In this document: piece by piece, positions 19,776-27,440 of the stretch
Layout: every line of letters begins with the position of its first letter
How positions within the stretch are numbered: position 1 is the first letter of the stretch
Source of the DNA: JANMDN01 sp031376285
GTDB taxonomy: Bacteria > Actinomycetota > Thermoleophilia > Miltoncostaeales > Miltoncostaeaceae
Reading direction: 5' to 3'
Assembly: GCA_031376285.1 (NCBI GenBank)
Contig: JANMDN010000067.1
Coordinates: 1-42,928 of the forward strand
Length of the DNA: 42,928 nt
Translations under genes and position numbers: made by a program
The notes under the pieces: model-generated
Database searches by the model: none
What the model was told of the DNA's origin: nothing
Seen by the model: the letters and a program-made list of their open reading frames with translations, nothing else

Positions 19776-20489
19776 ATGGCGCTCGCGATCGAAACGCTCG
19801 ATCCGCTCCGACTCCGCGGCGCCCTCGCGGTGGCGCGCGACGGCATTGATCGTCATGCGGCGAGGGCTGGCCGCAGCGGAGCGGACGTCGAGATCGTCCT
19901 TGCCGGGAAGTACGTCGCCCCCGCGGATGCGGCGATTCTTGTCGAGGCGGGCGTCGAGGTGTGCGGTGAGAACCGACTCCAGGACCTTGTCGCAAAGCGC
20001 GCGGTCGTCGACGATGGCCTCGTGTTCGACTTCATCGGACACCTCCAGCGCCGAAAAGTTCGCGACCTGATCGGTCAGGTTCGGTTGATCCACAGTGTCG
20101 ATTCCGTCGAGCTTGCTCAAGAGATCGATCGACGCTCGGCAGGGAGGGTGAGGGTCCTTGTCGAAGTGAACGTCGCAAGTGAGCCAACCAAACACGGCAT
20201 TCCTCCGTCCTTGCTGCCACGTTTCGTGGAGCAGGTCTCTTCATTCCCCTGGATCGAGGTGGTGGGGTTGATGTGCATGCCTCCGTATGTCGCCGACCCT
20301 GAGCGGAGCCGCCCACACTTCGCGGCTCTTCGCTTGCTCGGAGAGGATCTCTCTTCGGAATGGTCGGGACGCCACGCGATGACGCACCTCTCGATGGGCA
20401 CAAGCCAGGATTTCCTGGTCGCCGTCGAGGAAGGGGCGACGATCGTTCGGCTCGGACGAGGATTGCTTGACCAGGCGAAGGCAGGTTGA
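19776..20489 (+). CDS. yggS: Pyridoxal-phosphate homeostasis protein (YggS/YlmE/PROSC)
   Basis: 237 residues. Single-domain alanine-racemase-fold protein that carries PLP on a lysine, here Lys45 in VLAGKYVAP, and keeps the vitamin B6 pool balanced. CGENRLQD (67-74), FDFIGHLQRRKV and the C-terminal SMGTSQDFLVAVEEG with RLGRGL are family signatures. The ATG at 19776 is preferred to an in-frame GTG at 19740 because the N-terminus fits and a -10 hexamer lies just upstream. The stop overlaps the sepF region. Confidence 0.93.
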   Translation: MALAIETLDPLRLRGALAVARDGIDRHAARAGRSGADVEIVLAGKYVAPADAAILVEAGVEVCGENRLQDLVAKRAVVDDGLVFDFIGHLQRRKVRDLIGQVRLIHSVDSVELAQEIDRRSAGRVRVLVEVNVASEPTKHGIPPSLLPRFVEQVSSFPWIEVVGLMCMPPYVADPERSRPHFAALRLLGEDLSSEWSGRHAMTHLSMGTSQDFLVAVEEGATIVRLGRGLLDQAKAG

Positions 20490-20491
20490 CG

Positions 20492-21043
20492 ATGGCGCTC
20501 GGCGACCAGTGGCGAAAAGTCCTGTCCTACTTCGGGATGTCCGAGGACGACGACTACTACGACGAAGACGATGACGACCCCGCGACGGCGCGGAGAGCAA
20601 GCCGGGAGCCTGACGACCTCGAGCGCTCGTATCGAGAGCGACCAAACGTTCGACGGATCGCGGGTCGCCGCCGAGCCGAGGAGTTCGACGACATCTTCAC
20701 GGACGAGACCACGGTCGCTCCGCGCCAGTCTCCTGTCCGGGCCGTCGAGTCGATCAGGAGTCAGCCCTCTGAGGTGAACCTCGTCATACCGAAGAGCTTC
20801 AACGAGGCGCAGCAGATCGCGGACAAGTTTAAGCAAAACGTTCCCGTGATCATCAACATGCAGTCAGCCGACAACGACCTCGCGCGGCGCCTGATTGACT
20901 TCGCGAGCGGGCTTACCTACGCCCTCGACGGTGGCATGCAGCGCGTGGCCGACAAGGTGTTCCTCCTGACCCCTCGAAACGTTGAGGTCTCAGCGGAGGA
21001 GCGCGCCCGGTTGATCGAACGGGGCTTCTTCAACCAGTTTTGA
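20492..21043 (+). CDS. sepF: Cell division protein SepF
   Basis: 183 residues. SepF tethers FtsZ to the membrane and bundles its filaments. The N-terminal amphipathic membrane-binding segment is GDQWRKVLSYFGM (4-16). It is followed by an unusually acidic run of Asp/Glu/Tyr (residues 17-29), a variable Arg-rich linker, and the conserved dimer core beginning near residue 92 (VNLVIPKSFNEAQQIADKF) and including VDFA-type segment LIDFASGLTYALDGG. The ATG at 20492 was chosen over a TTG two codons earlier. AGG is just upstream. It follows yggS immediately, as ylmF follows ylmE. Confidence 0.94.
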   Translation: MALGDQWRKVLSYFGMSEDDDYYDEDDDDPATARRASREPDDLERSYRERPNVRRIAGRRRAEEFDDIFTDETTVAPRQSPVRAVESIRSQPSEVNLVIPKSFNEAQQIADKFKQNVPVIINMQSADNDLARRLIDFASGLTYALDGGMQRVADKVFLLTPRNVEVSAEERARLIERGFFNQF

Positions 21044-21349
21044 CCCCCGGATGGTCGATCTCGGCGAGCCGAGGCGCCCACCGGGGATGGGGCCACCCCG
21101 GACCACCACCCGACTTCAGCGTAGCCACGAATGTGTGTCGCGTTGCGCGACGGTTGTGGCAGCTCAGCGTCGCTGGTGGCCGGCCCGACGCTGGATTTGC
21201 GCCGCGCATCGATGGGATGCAGTGAGCGAGACCGAGTGGGGAGCACGGGCCCGGCGCCACCGTCGCTCGAGACGAGGAGTGCGAGCAAGGACGCGCAGTC
21301 GCTGGGTCTCCGCCACAAAATTCGGCGTCAAGCGTCTAGGCTCTCGGAC
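21044..21349. other. Gap after sepF with hairpins, no gene seen
   Basis: 306 bases without a convincing gene. Stems close to the sepF stop: CTCGG-CGAG-CCGAG (21060-21073) and CCGGGG...CCCCGG (21081-21101), the latter a possible terminator without a T run. The right end holds the proC promoter element. Long frames through this gap are Arg/Pro-rich and look like noise. Confidence 0.5.
21337..21342 (+). promoter_or_regulatory. -10 element of a leaderless promoter for proC
   Basis: TAGGCT within CGTCTAGGCTCTC, ending 7 bases before the GTG at 21350. No Shine-Dalgarno site lies between. Confidence 0.6.
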
Positions 21350-22168
21350 GTGGCGAGTCCCCTTGATCGTTGGCCGGCAAGTGTCGGCCTCATCGGCGCC
21401 GGGGCGATGGGCCGGGCGCTCCTGTCCGGTCTTGCCAAGGCGCACACCGGGCTCGGCGAGCGCGCCCTCGTTTGTGACGCCATTTCGACCGCCGCGCGCG
21501 CTGGCGCCGACGAGGTGGGCGGGGCTGTCGCGGCGCTCCCCGAAGCGGCGAGGGCCGACCTCGTCGTGGTGGCCGTCAAGCCCAAGGACACGGCCGCGGT
21601 GCTCGAGCAGATCGCCTCCGACGGAGATGGCGTCGTGCTCTCGGTCGTCGCTGGCTGGACCCTCGACGCGATCGGCACGCGCCTCGGTTCGCGACCCTAC
21701 GTTCGGACCATGCCCAATCTCGCCGTTCGCCATCTGGCAGGCGTGCTCGGTGTCTGCGAGCGCAACCTCGATGCGGCCCAGCAGGAGCGACTCGACGCGC
21801 TCCTTCGTCCCCTCGGCGCGATCATCCGGGTCGACGAATCACTCTTTCCAGTCGTGACCGCCCTTGCGGGGAGCGGCCCGGGCCTTGTCGCAGTGGTGGC
21901 CGAAGGCCTCGAGGAAGGTGCGGTCGCGTGTGGTTTGTCGCGACACGAGGCTCGGACCGTCGTGCAGGCCGTGCTCGCCGGGACGGCCAGCCTTCTCGCA
22001 GGCGGCGAGGACCCCGCGGTGCTCCGACAGCGCGTCAGCTCTCCCGGCGGGACGACGATCGAGGGTGTGGCGGTGCTCGAGCGCGGTGCGGTTCGCGCCC
22101 ATCTTCAAGACGCGGTTCGCGCGGCCGCGGCGCGCGCGCGGGCCCTTGCCCCGGAGACCCCGGCGTGA
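21350..22168 (+). CDS. proC: Pyrroline-5-carboxylate reductase
   Basis: 272 residues catalysing the last step of proline synthesis with NAD(P)H. GLIGAGAMGRALL (13-25) is the Rossmann motif, VAVKP (about 77-81) is the conserved strand after it, MPNLAVR is near 120, ALAGSGPG is near 168, and the family signature SSPGGTTIEG is near 228-237. The GTG is chosen because of the N-terminal motif spacing and the -10 hexamer; an 81-residue upstream extension looks non-coding. It sits between sepF and yggT, an insertion into the usual ylm order. The stop overlaps yggT (GTGA). Confidence 0.94.
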   Translation: MASPLDRWPASVGLIGAGAMGRALLSGLAKAHTGLGERALVCDAISTAARAGADEVGGAVAALPEAARADLVVVAVKPKDTAAVLEQIASDGDGVVLSVVAGWTLDAIGTRLGSRPYVRTMPNLAVRHLAGVLGVCERNLDAAQQERLDALLRPLGAIIRVDESLFPVVTALAGSGPGLVAVVAEGLEEGAVACGLSRHEARTVVQAVLAGTASLLAGGEDPAVLRQRVSSPGGTTIEGVAVLERGAVRAHLQDAVRAAAARARALAPETPA

Positions 22169-22437
22169 CGCTCGTCACGCAGTTCGTCGTGAGCCTGCTC
22201 ACGGTCTTCATCCTGCTGGTGCTGGCTCGAATCGTCTGGTCGTACTTCCCGCACCGCTCCACCCACGGCTGGATTCGGGCGACCCAGGACTTCGTCAACG
22301 AGACCACCGGTTGGTACCTCGCGCCCTTTCGACGGATCATCCCGCCCATCGGAATTCTCGACCTGTCCGTGATGGCGGCGATCCTGGTCCTCTTCATTCT
22401 CCGCAGCGTCGCGGCAAACGTGCTGGGGAGCTTCTGA
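22165..22437 (+). CDS. YggT/YlmG-family membrane protein
   Basis: 90 residues with two hydrophobic helices (about 5-28 and 66-88) separated by a loop containing WIRATQDFVNETTGWYLAPFRRIIPP, shown here as WIRATQDFVNE then TTGWYLAPFRRI. The P-F-R-R segment is the family hallmark. YggT/YlmG proteins are associated with division, osmotic tolerance and, in plastids, nucleoid distribution; the biochemical role is unsettled. The GTG start overlaps the proC stop, and the stop overlaps the next gene. Confidence 0.88.
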   Translation: MTLVTQFVVSLLTVFILLVLARIVWSYFPHRSTHGWIRATQDFVNETTGWYLAPFRRIIPPIGILDLSVMAAILVLFILRSVAANVLGSF

Positions 22438-22757
22438 GCGTCACCGCGCGACCGTCCTGGCTCTCAGTGCGGGAGGGGGGTGTCCTGATCGCGGTCAAGG
22501 CCGTCCCGCGGTCGCGCAACACGCAGGTCGTGGGTGTCCAAGACGGGCACCTGCGCATCCAGATCGCGGCGGCCCCTCATCACGGACAGTCGAATGCCGC
22601 CCTCTGCGCCTACCTCGCGGGCGCTGCGGGTGTCCGGACGTCCGCCGTGCGACTTCGACGCGGATCGAGCGGGGCGCGCAAGCTGATCGAGGTGGACGGT
22701 GCCCCAGATGCGTTGAGCCAGGCCCTCCTGACAGCCTTCCCCAACGGGTCAGCGTGA
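22434..22757 (+). CDS. DUF167/YggU-family protein
   Basis: 107 residues if started at the CTG (22434) that overlaps the yggT stop as CTGA. A GTG at 22467 would give 96 residues and still keeps the domain. VKAVPRSRNTQVVG and APHHGQSNAALCAYLA followed by RRGSSGARKLIEVDG reproduce the YggU fold pattern (P-x-[AS]-x2-[ST] ... G-[QK]-[AS]-N). Function of the family is unknown. It lies between yggT and lspA with 4-base overlaps on both sides. Confidence 0.82.
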   Translation: MSVTARPSWLSVREGGVLIAVKAVPRSRNTQVVGVQDGHLRIQIAAAPHHGQSNAALCAYLAGAAGVRTSAVRLRRGSSGARKLIEVDGAPDALSQALLTAFPNGSA

Positions 22758-23296
22758 CCGGCAACGCCCGCACGCCCGCACGACAGGCGGTTGAGCGCGC
22801 AATCAAACGACGATTGGAGCGAGAGGCTCGCTCGCGCTGGAAACGTTTCCTCATCGTCGCCGGCCTTTTGGTGCTGCTCGACCAAGCGGTGAAGGCCGTG
22901 GTCCGCGCGTCGCTCGCGCTCGGCGAGTCGCGCTCGCCGCTCTCGGGGGTGACGATTCGTCGCATCGACAACGAGGGCATCGCGTTCGGTCTCTTTCCCG
23001 GTCGCAGCACGTTGATCGCCGTGATCACGCTCGTCGCGCTCGGCGCCATCGGAGTGATCCTCAGTGAGATCGGCCGCAAGCACCCGGCCGTTCCGTTCGG
23101 CGGGGGCCTACTCGTCGGGGGAAGTATTGGGAACGTCATCGACCGCGTGGCGCGAGGGGCGGTGACCGACTTCGTCAAGATGCCGGGCCTTGACAACTAC
23201 TTCAACGTCGCCGATATGGGAATCACGGGAGGCGCCCTTCTCATCGCCTTCGGCCTCTGGAGAACCGGAGAGGATCCTCGCCCTGACATTCCCTGA
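22754..23296 (+). CDS. lspA: Lipoprotein signal peptidase (signal peptidase II)
   Basis: 180-residue polytopic membrane aspartyl protease that removes signal peptides from diacylglyceryl-prolipoproteins. The catalytic pair is Asp139 in AVTDFVK and Asp154 in FNVADMG. The conserved GNVIDR is at 126-131 and NEGIAFGLF at 73-81. About 31 strongly basic residues precede the first membrane helix (about 32-51), longer than in E. coli LspA. GTG start overlaps the DUF167 stop. Confidence 0.94.
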   Translation: MTGNARTPARQAVERAIKRRLEREARSRWKRFLIVAGLLVLLDQAVKAVVRASLALGESRSPLSGVTIRRIDNEGIAFGLFPGRSTLIAVITLVALGAIGVILSEIGRKHPAVPFGGGLLVGGSIGNVIDRVARGAVTDFVKMPGLDNYFNVADMGITGGALLIAFGLWRTGEDPRPDIP

Positions 23297-23306
23297 TCCA
23301 GGGGTC

Positions 23307-24227
23307 TTGACCCACAGAGTCGGTCCGGGTGAGTCAGGTCAGCGCGTCGACCAGTTCCTCGCGAGGGCCGGACTCGCGCCGAGTCGCGCCGAAGCGCAAC
23401 GTTGGCTCGACGCCGGGGCGGTCACGGTCAACGGCGCACAGGTCGCCAAGCGCCACCTGCTGCGCACGGGTGAGATCGTCCGGGCCGAGCCGCCACCGAC
23501 CCAGACGCTGCTCGATCACCTCATCCCCGACGACACGCCTGTCACGATTCACTACGAGGACGAGCACCTCCTGGTGGCCGAGAAGCCGCCCGGCATGGCG
23601 ACGCATCCGAGCGCGGGCCACGCTCGTGGGACGCTCGTGCATGCGCTCCTCGGGCGATCCATTGCCGGGGGCGATGATCCCGTCCGCCCGGGCATCGTTC
23701 ATCGACTCGATCTCGACACGAGCGGCCTCATCATCGTGGCCCGTACTCCGAGCGCGCACCGAATCCTTCAGGCGCAACTGCGCGAGCGCGAGATCGAGCG
23801 GCGCTACTTAGCGCTCGTCCACGGCGCAATTCCGCCCGCCCTCACCATCGACCGGCCCATCGGGCGGGACCGGCGGGTGCGGACGCGGATGTCGACGACC
23901 ACCATGGATGGACGGGGCGCTGTGACGCACGTCCGCCGTCTCGAGGTGATCGGCGGGTTCGCACTCGTCGACGTTCGCCTCGAGACCGGTCGGACCCACC
24001 AAATTCGGGTGCACCTCGAAGATGTCGGCTTCCCGGTCGCGGGAGACCCCGTCTATGGAGGCCGACGGGGCGATCCGCTTCGCGTGGGGCGTCAGTTCCT
24101 GCATGCGTGGCGCCTCGCGTTCCCACATCCCGAGGACGGCACGGATATCGTGATCGAGAGCGCCCTCCCGACAGATCTCGAGGCGGCCCTCGGACGGGCG
24201 CGCGCCCTCACCACGCCGAACCGGTAG
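23307..24227 (+). CDS. rluD: RluD-family 23S rRNA pseudouridine synthase
   Basis: 306 residues from TTG 23307. An in-frame CTG at 23283 has a better ribosome site (GGAGAGG, 9 bases) and would add 8 residues. An N-terminal S4 RNA-binding domain (about 11-60) is followed by the catalytic domain with HRLDLDTSG (132-140), where Asp135 is the nucleophile, and by LETGRTHQIRVHL. RluD makes the pseudouridines of helix 69; the RluC/RluD split cannot be settled by eye. Adjacent to lspA as in many bacteria. Its TAG stop is part of the rpsB -10 box. Confidence 0.91.
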   Translation: MTHRVGPGESGQRVDQFLARAGLAPSRAEAQRWLDAGAVTVNGAQVAKRHLLRTGEIVRAEPPPTQTLLDHLIPDDTPVTIHYEDEHLLVAEKPPGMATHPSAGHARGTLVHALLGRSIAGGDDPVRPGIVHRLDLDTSGLIIVARTPSAHRILQAQLREREIERRYLALVHGAIPPALTIDRPIGRDRRVRTRMSTTTMDGRGAVTHVRRLEVIGGFALVDVRLETGRTHQIRVHLEDVGFPVAGDPVYGGRRGDPLRVGRQFLHAWRLAFPHPEDGTDIVIESALPTDLEAALGRARALTTPNR

Positions 24228-24230
24228 AAT
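24225..24230 (+). promoter_or_regulatory. -10 element of the rpsB promoter, overlapping the rluD stop
   Basis: CCGGTAGAAT: the hexamer TAGAAT uses the rluD stop codon TAG as its first three bases. Predicted transcription start near 24237. Confidence 0.6.
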
Positions 24231-24236
24231 CCCCGG

Positions 24237-24383
24237 TCGCGAGAGCGCACCGGCGCTCCGCGCCCCGTCAAACACGACCCAGCGGGTCTTGGTCGATGGT
24301 GGTGCCGACGTGCGAATGAGCACGGACGGTTCCATCGACTGCCGCCGGCGATGCACCTACGAAACCAACCTTGAGGAGTCAAC
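24237..24383 (+). promoter_or_regulatory. Structured 5' leader of rpsB
   Basis: About 147 bases with hairpin GAGCGC-ACCG-GCGCTC (24243-24258) and hairpin GACCC-AGC-GGGTC followed by TT (24276-24290), then GAGGAG before the GTG. Ribosomal-protein leaders that bind S2 autoregulate rpsB-tsf in many bacteria. Whether this one does is inference. Confidence 0.45.
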
Positions 24384-25388
24384 GTGCCAGCTGTGACCAT
24401 GAGGGAGCTCCTGGAGTCAGGGGTCCATTTCGGGCACCAAACTCGGCGCTGGAACCCGAAGATGAAGCGCTACATCTTCGGTGAGCGCGGCGGGATCTAC
24501 ATCATCGACCTGCAGCAGACGATCGTCCTCGTCGAGCAGGCCTACGAGATCGTTCGCGACATCGCTGAGCGTCGTGGGACCGTGATGTTCGTCGGAACCA
24601 AGAAGCAAGCCCAGCACTGCGTGCGTGAACAGTCCGCGCGCTGCGGAATGCCGAGCGTGTCGCACCGCTGGCTCGGTGGGCTGCTCACGAACTGGACGAC
24701 GATGGCGAGTCGCGTGAAGCGGCTGCACGACCTCCGCGCGCGAAAGGCCGACGGTCAGCTTGACCTCATGCCCACGCGCGAGCGCCTCGCGATGGAAGCC
24801 GAACTCGTGAAGCTCGAGACAAATATCGGCGGCGCCGCTGACATGCAGCGGCTGCCCGACGCGGTCGTCATCATCGACCTGAAGAAGGAACACATCGCGG
24901 TGCGCGAGGCGAACCGCCTTGGTATTCCGGTGATCGGCCTCGTCGATACGAACTGCGACCCCGACGAGGTCACCCACGTGATCCCGGGAAATGACGACGC
25001 GATTCGCTCGTGCGAGTTGATCCTGCGCGTGCTCGCCAATGGCATTCTCGAGGGCAAGGGCGTCGGCCAAGAGGTGCCCGCTGTCGAGGGAACCGAAACC
25101 GCCGTTGCTGAACCGGCCGCTGAGGTTGTGGCCCTTGCTGCTCCGGCTCCCGTTGCTGCGGCCCCCGTTGCTCCGGCGCCCGTGGTCGAGGCTCCCGTTG
25201 CTCCGGCCCCCGTGGTCGAGGCTCCCGTGGCTCCGGCCCTCGTGGCTCCGGCCCCCGTGGTCGAGGCCCCCGTGGTCGAGACCCCCGTGGTCGAGGCCGC
25301 TGTGGCTCCGGCTCCCGCCGCTGCGGCTCCTGTCGTCGAGGCGCCCGCGACTGAGGTTGTCCCGGCGGCCGAGGAGGCCGCGTCGTGA
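24384..25388 (+). CDS. rpsB: 30S ribosomal protein S2 with a long Ala/Pro/Val tail
   Basis: 334 residues. Residues 1-228 are standard S2 (MRELLESGVHFGHQTRRWNP at the start, GTKKQA at 71-76, WLGGLLTNW at 96-104, DTNCDPDEV at 188-196). From about residue 230 to the end there are about 100 extra residues dominated by Ala, Pro, Val and Glu, with repeats of APVVEAPVAP. Many Actinomycetota have extended S2 tails, but a repeat-built one of this size is notable. GAGGAG precedes the GTG by 6 bases. First gene of the rpsB-tsf-pyrH-frr block; stop overlaps tsf (GTGA). Confidence 0.97.
   Translation: MPAVTMRELLESGVHFGHQTRRWNPKMKRYIFGERGGIYIIDLQQTIVLVEQAYEIVRDIAERRGTVMFVGTKKQAQHCVREQSARCGMPSVSHRWLGGLLTNWTTMASRVKRLHDLRARKADGQLDLMPTRERLAMEAELVKLETNIGGAADMQRLPDAVVIIDLKKEHIAVREANRLGIPVIGLVDTNCDPDEVTHVIPGNDDAIRSCELILRVLANGILEGKGVGQEVPAVEGTETAVAEPAAEVVALAAPAPVAAAPVAPAPVVEAPVAPAPVVEAPVAPALVAPAPVVEAPVVETPVVEAAVAPAPAAAAPVVEAPATEVVPAAEEAAS
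25137..25330 (+). repeat. Tandem GC-rich repeats encoding the S2 tail
   Basis: Two 30-base units at 25170-25199 and 25200-25229 differ at two positions. They are flanked by partial 15-base units built on GCTCCGGCCCCCGTG and CCCGTGGTCGAGG. They encode the APVVEAPVAP decapeptide. This is the kind of repeat that changes copy number by slippage. Confidence 0.8.
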
Positions 25389-25993
25389 GCACGACTGCGA
25401 TTCCCGCCGCGCTCGTGAAGGAGCTGCGCGACGTGACCGGTGCAGGGATGATGGATTGCAAGGCGGCACTCGTCGAGACCAGTGGCGACGTCGAAAAGGC
25501 AAAGGATCTTCTTCGGGCGAAGGGCCTCGCGGCCGCGAACAAGCGCGCCGACCGAGCCGCCAACGAGGGCATCGTCCAGAGCTACATCCATCAGGGCGGA
25601 CGCCTTGGGGTCCTCGTCGAGGTCAACTGCGAGACCGACTTCGTTGCTCGAAGCGACCCGTTTCAGGAGTTTGCAAAGCGCGTCTCGCTGCAGATCGCCG
25701 CGATGAAGCCCGGCTACGTGACCGGCGACGAGGTACCTGAGGAGTACAAGGCTCGTGAGCGAGCGATCTACGAGGAGCAGGCAAAGGACCGGCCCGAGGC
25801 TGCCCGCGAGAAGATCGTCGAGGGCAAGCTTGCCAAGCACCTCAAGGAGATCTGCCTGATTGACCAGGAGTACGTCCTGCACCAGGGAGAGGGCAAGGCG
25901 CCGACCATCGAAGAGATGCGCGCCCAGGTCTCGACCGAAGTCGGTGAGAACGTCCAGATCCGCCGCTTCACCATCTTCCAGCTCGGGGGATAG
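25385..25993 (+). CDS. tsf: Elongation factor Ts
   Basis: 202 residues, the short form also seen in Thermus-type EF-Ts. It recycles EF-Tu by expelling GDP. N-terminal UBA-like domain (about 6-45) with VTGAGMMDCKAAL at 17-29. The core has ETDFVARS near 82-89, whose TDF inserts near the EF-Tu nucleotide site. GTG start overlaps rpsB (GTGA). Confidence 0.96.
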   Translation: MSTTAIPAALVKELRDVTGAGMMDCKAALVETSGDVEKAKDLLRAKGLAAANKRADRAANEGIVQSYIHQGGRLGVLVEVNCETDFVARSDPFQEFAKRVSLQIAAMKPGYVTGDEVPEEYKARERAIYEEQAKDRPEAAREKIVEGKLAKHLKEICLIDQEYVLHQGEGKAPTIEEMRAQVSTEVGENVQIRRFTIFQLGG

Positions 25994-26012
25994 CACGCCA
26001 CCCGACGCTCGG

Positions 26013-26744
26013 CTGCCGCGCTTTTCGAGGGTCCTCCTGAAGCTTTCAGGAGAGGCCCTGATGGGCGACCTCGGCTACGGCATCGATCCGCTTCGGGTCA
26101 GCGCGACCGCCGAGGAGGTTGGCGAGACGGTCGCGGCGGGTGTTGAGGTCGCGGTCGTTGTCGGCGCCGGCAACATCTTCCGTGGTGTGAGCGGTTCGAC
26201 CGCAGGGATGGAGCAGGCCACCGCCGACTACATGGGGATGATCGCGACGGTCTTGAACGCCCTCGCGCTTCAGGACGCCCTCGAAAAGTATGGCCTCACG
26301 ACTCGCGTTCAATCCGCGATTGCGATGCAGGAAGTCGCCGAGCCCTACATCCGCCGTCGTGCGATTCGCCACCTCGAGAAGAAGCGCGTGGTGATCTTCG
26401 CCGGAGGGACGGGAAACCCGTTCTTCACGACCGACACCGCCGCGGCCCTGCGAGCCCTCGAGATCGGCGCGGAGTGCATCCTGATGGCAAAAAATGGTGT
26501 CGAGGGGGTCATGAATGCCGACCCGAGGACAGATGCCGGCGCCGAACTGATCGAGCGGATTACCGGTCGAGAGGCGCTTGAGCGCAGTTTGAAGGTCATG
26601 GACTCGACCGCGCTGACGCTCTGCATGGACAATCACCTGCCGATCCACGTCTTCAACATGTCGACCGCCGGGAACATCGCCCGTATCCTGCGGGGCGAGC
26701 GGGTGGGTACGATCGTCGTGAACGAACCGGGGGATGGGCGATGA
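26013..26744 (+). CDS. pyrH: UMP kinase
   Basis: 243 residues from a CTG at 26013. It phosphorylates UMP to UDP as a hexameric amino-acid-kinase-fold enzyme. LLKLSGEALMG (8-18), GAGNIFRG, and GTGNPFFTTDTAAALRALEI are decisive, and AKNGVEGVMNADPR follows. No ATG, GTG or TTG lies in frame between the tsf stop and the first motif. The CTG codon gives MPRFSRVLLKLSGE-like spacing that matches homologues. An ACG at 25995, close behind GGGGGA, is another possibility. The stop overlaps frr (ATGA). Function is sure, start is not. Confidence 0.92.
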   Translation: MPRFSRVLLKLSGEALMGDLGYGIDPLRVSATAEEVGETVAAGVEVAVVVGAGNIFRGVSGSTAGMEQATADYMGMIATVLNALALQDALEKYGLTTRVQSAIAMQEVAEPYIRRRAIRHLEKKRVVIFAGGTGNPFFTTDTAAALRALEIGAECILMAKNGVEGVMNADPRTDAGAELIERITGREALERSLKVMDSTALTLCMDNHLPIHVFNMSTAGNIARILRGERVGTIVVNEPGDGR

Positions 26745-27295
26745 AAGAACGTCTTGATGATGCAAAGCGACGGATGGAGGGCGCCAAGAGCGCCCTCTCC
26801 CACGAGTTCGGGAGCCTTCGGACCGGTCGGGCTTCGGCGGCGCTTCTCGACCGCATCTCGGTCGACGCGTACGGCACGAAGACACCCCTTGTGCAGCTCG
26901 CCAAGATCGGTACTCCGGACGCCCGTCAGATCACGATTCAGCCGTACGACAAGACCATGGTGAAGGGCATCGAGAAAGCCATTATGGAGTCCGATCTCGG
27001 CCTTACGCCCTCAAACGATGGTCAGGTGATCCGCCTGAGCATTCCGCAGCCGACCGAGGAGCGCCGCAAGGAGCTCGTCAAGCTGGCCGCGAAGATGACC
27101 GAGGATGCTCGCGTGGCGGTACGCAATGTCCGTCGCGACGTTCTCAACGAGGGCAAGCGCGACGAGAAGAGCGGAGACCTTTCCCAGAATGACCTCGGTC
27201 GCCTTCAGGACGAGGTGCAGAAGTTGACGGACGCCGAAATCAAGCAGATCGAGGACCTCCTGCACCGCAAAGAGGCCGAGATCCTCGAGGTTTGA
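26741..27295 (+). CDS. frr: Ribosome recycling factor
   Basis: 184 residues, the usual length. With EF-G it splits post-termination ribosomes. GSLRTGRASAALLD (24-37), DKTMVKGIEKAI and the C-terminal long-helix segment with RRDVLNEGKRDEKSG are family features. The ATG overlaps the pyrH stop (ATGA), as usual for this pair. Confidence 0.97.
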   Translation: MKERLDDAKRRMEGAKSALSHEFGSLRTGRASAALLDRISVDAYGTKTPLVQLAKIGTPDARQITIQPYDKTMVKGIEKAIMESDLGLTPSNDGQVIRLSIPQPTEERRKELVKLAAKMTEDARVAVRNVRRDVLNEGKRDEKSGDLSQNDLGRLQDEVQKLTDAEIKQIEDLLHRKEAEILEV

Positions 27296-27300
27296 TCAGG

Positions 27301-27366
27301 ATGTCCGAACCTCCCGATGCCACCAGCAACGACCGAGAACAGCACTTGAACGCGTTGGTTCGCTAA
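27301..27366 (+). CDS. Possible 21-codon small ORF between frr and uppS
   Basis: ATG-TCC-GAA ... GTT-CGC-TAA, encoding a peptide beginning MSEPPDATSND and ending LNALVR. It starts 5 bases after the frr stop, with a weak TCAGG upstream. It could be a leader peptide coupling frr to uppS, a decayed gene end, or chance. No homology is recognised. Confidence 0.25.
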   Translation: MSEPPDATSNDREQHLNALVR

Positions 27367-27440
27367 CACGAGATGCGGTCAGGCCAGGTGTACCGCGATC
27401 TCGACGTTTCTCGATGCGGGCAGTGCCCGGTCGACGAGCA

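Noticed and set aside
25137..25330. Repeats considered as a CRISPR array
   Set aside because: Units are directly tandem with no spacers, in frame with rpsB, and encode a peptide repeat.
24417..25996. Long minus-strand open frames across rpsB and tsf
   Set aside because: Their Ser/Gly/His- or Thr/Gly/Ala-rich runs are complements of the Ala/Pro/Val repeats, not independent proteins.
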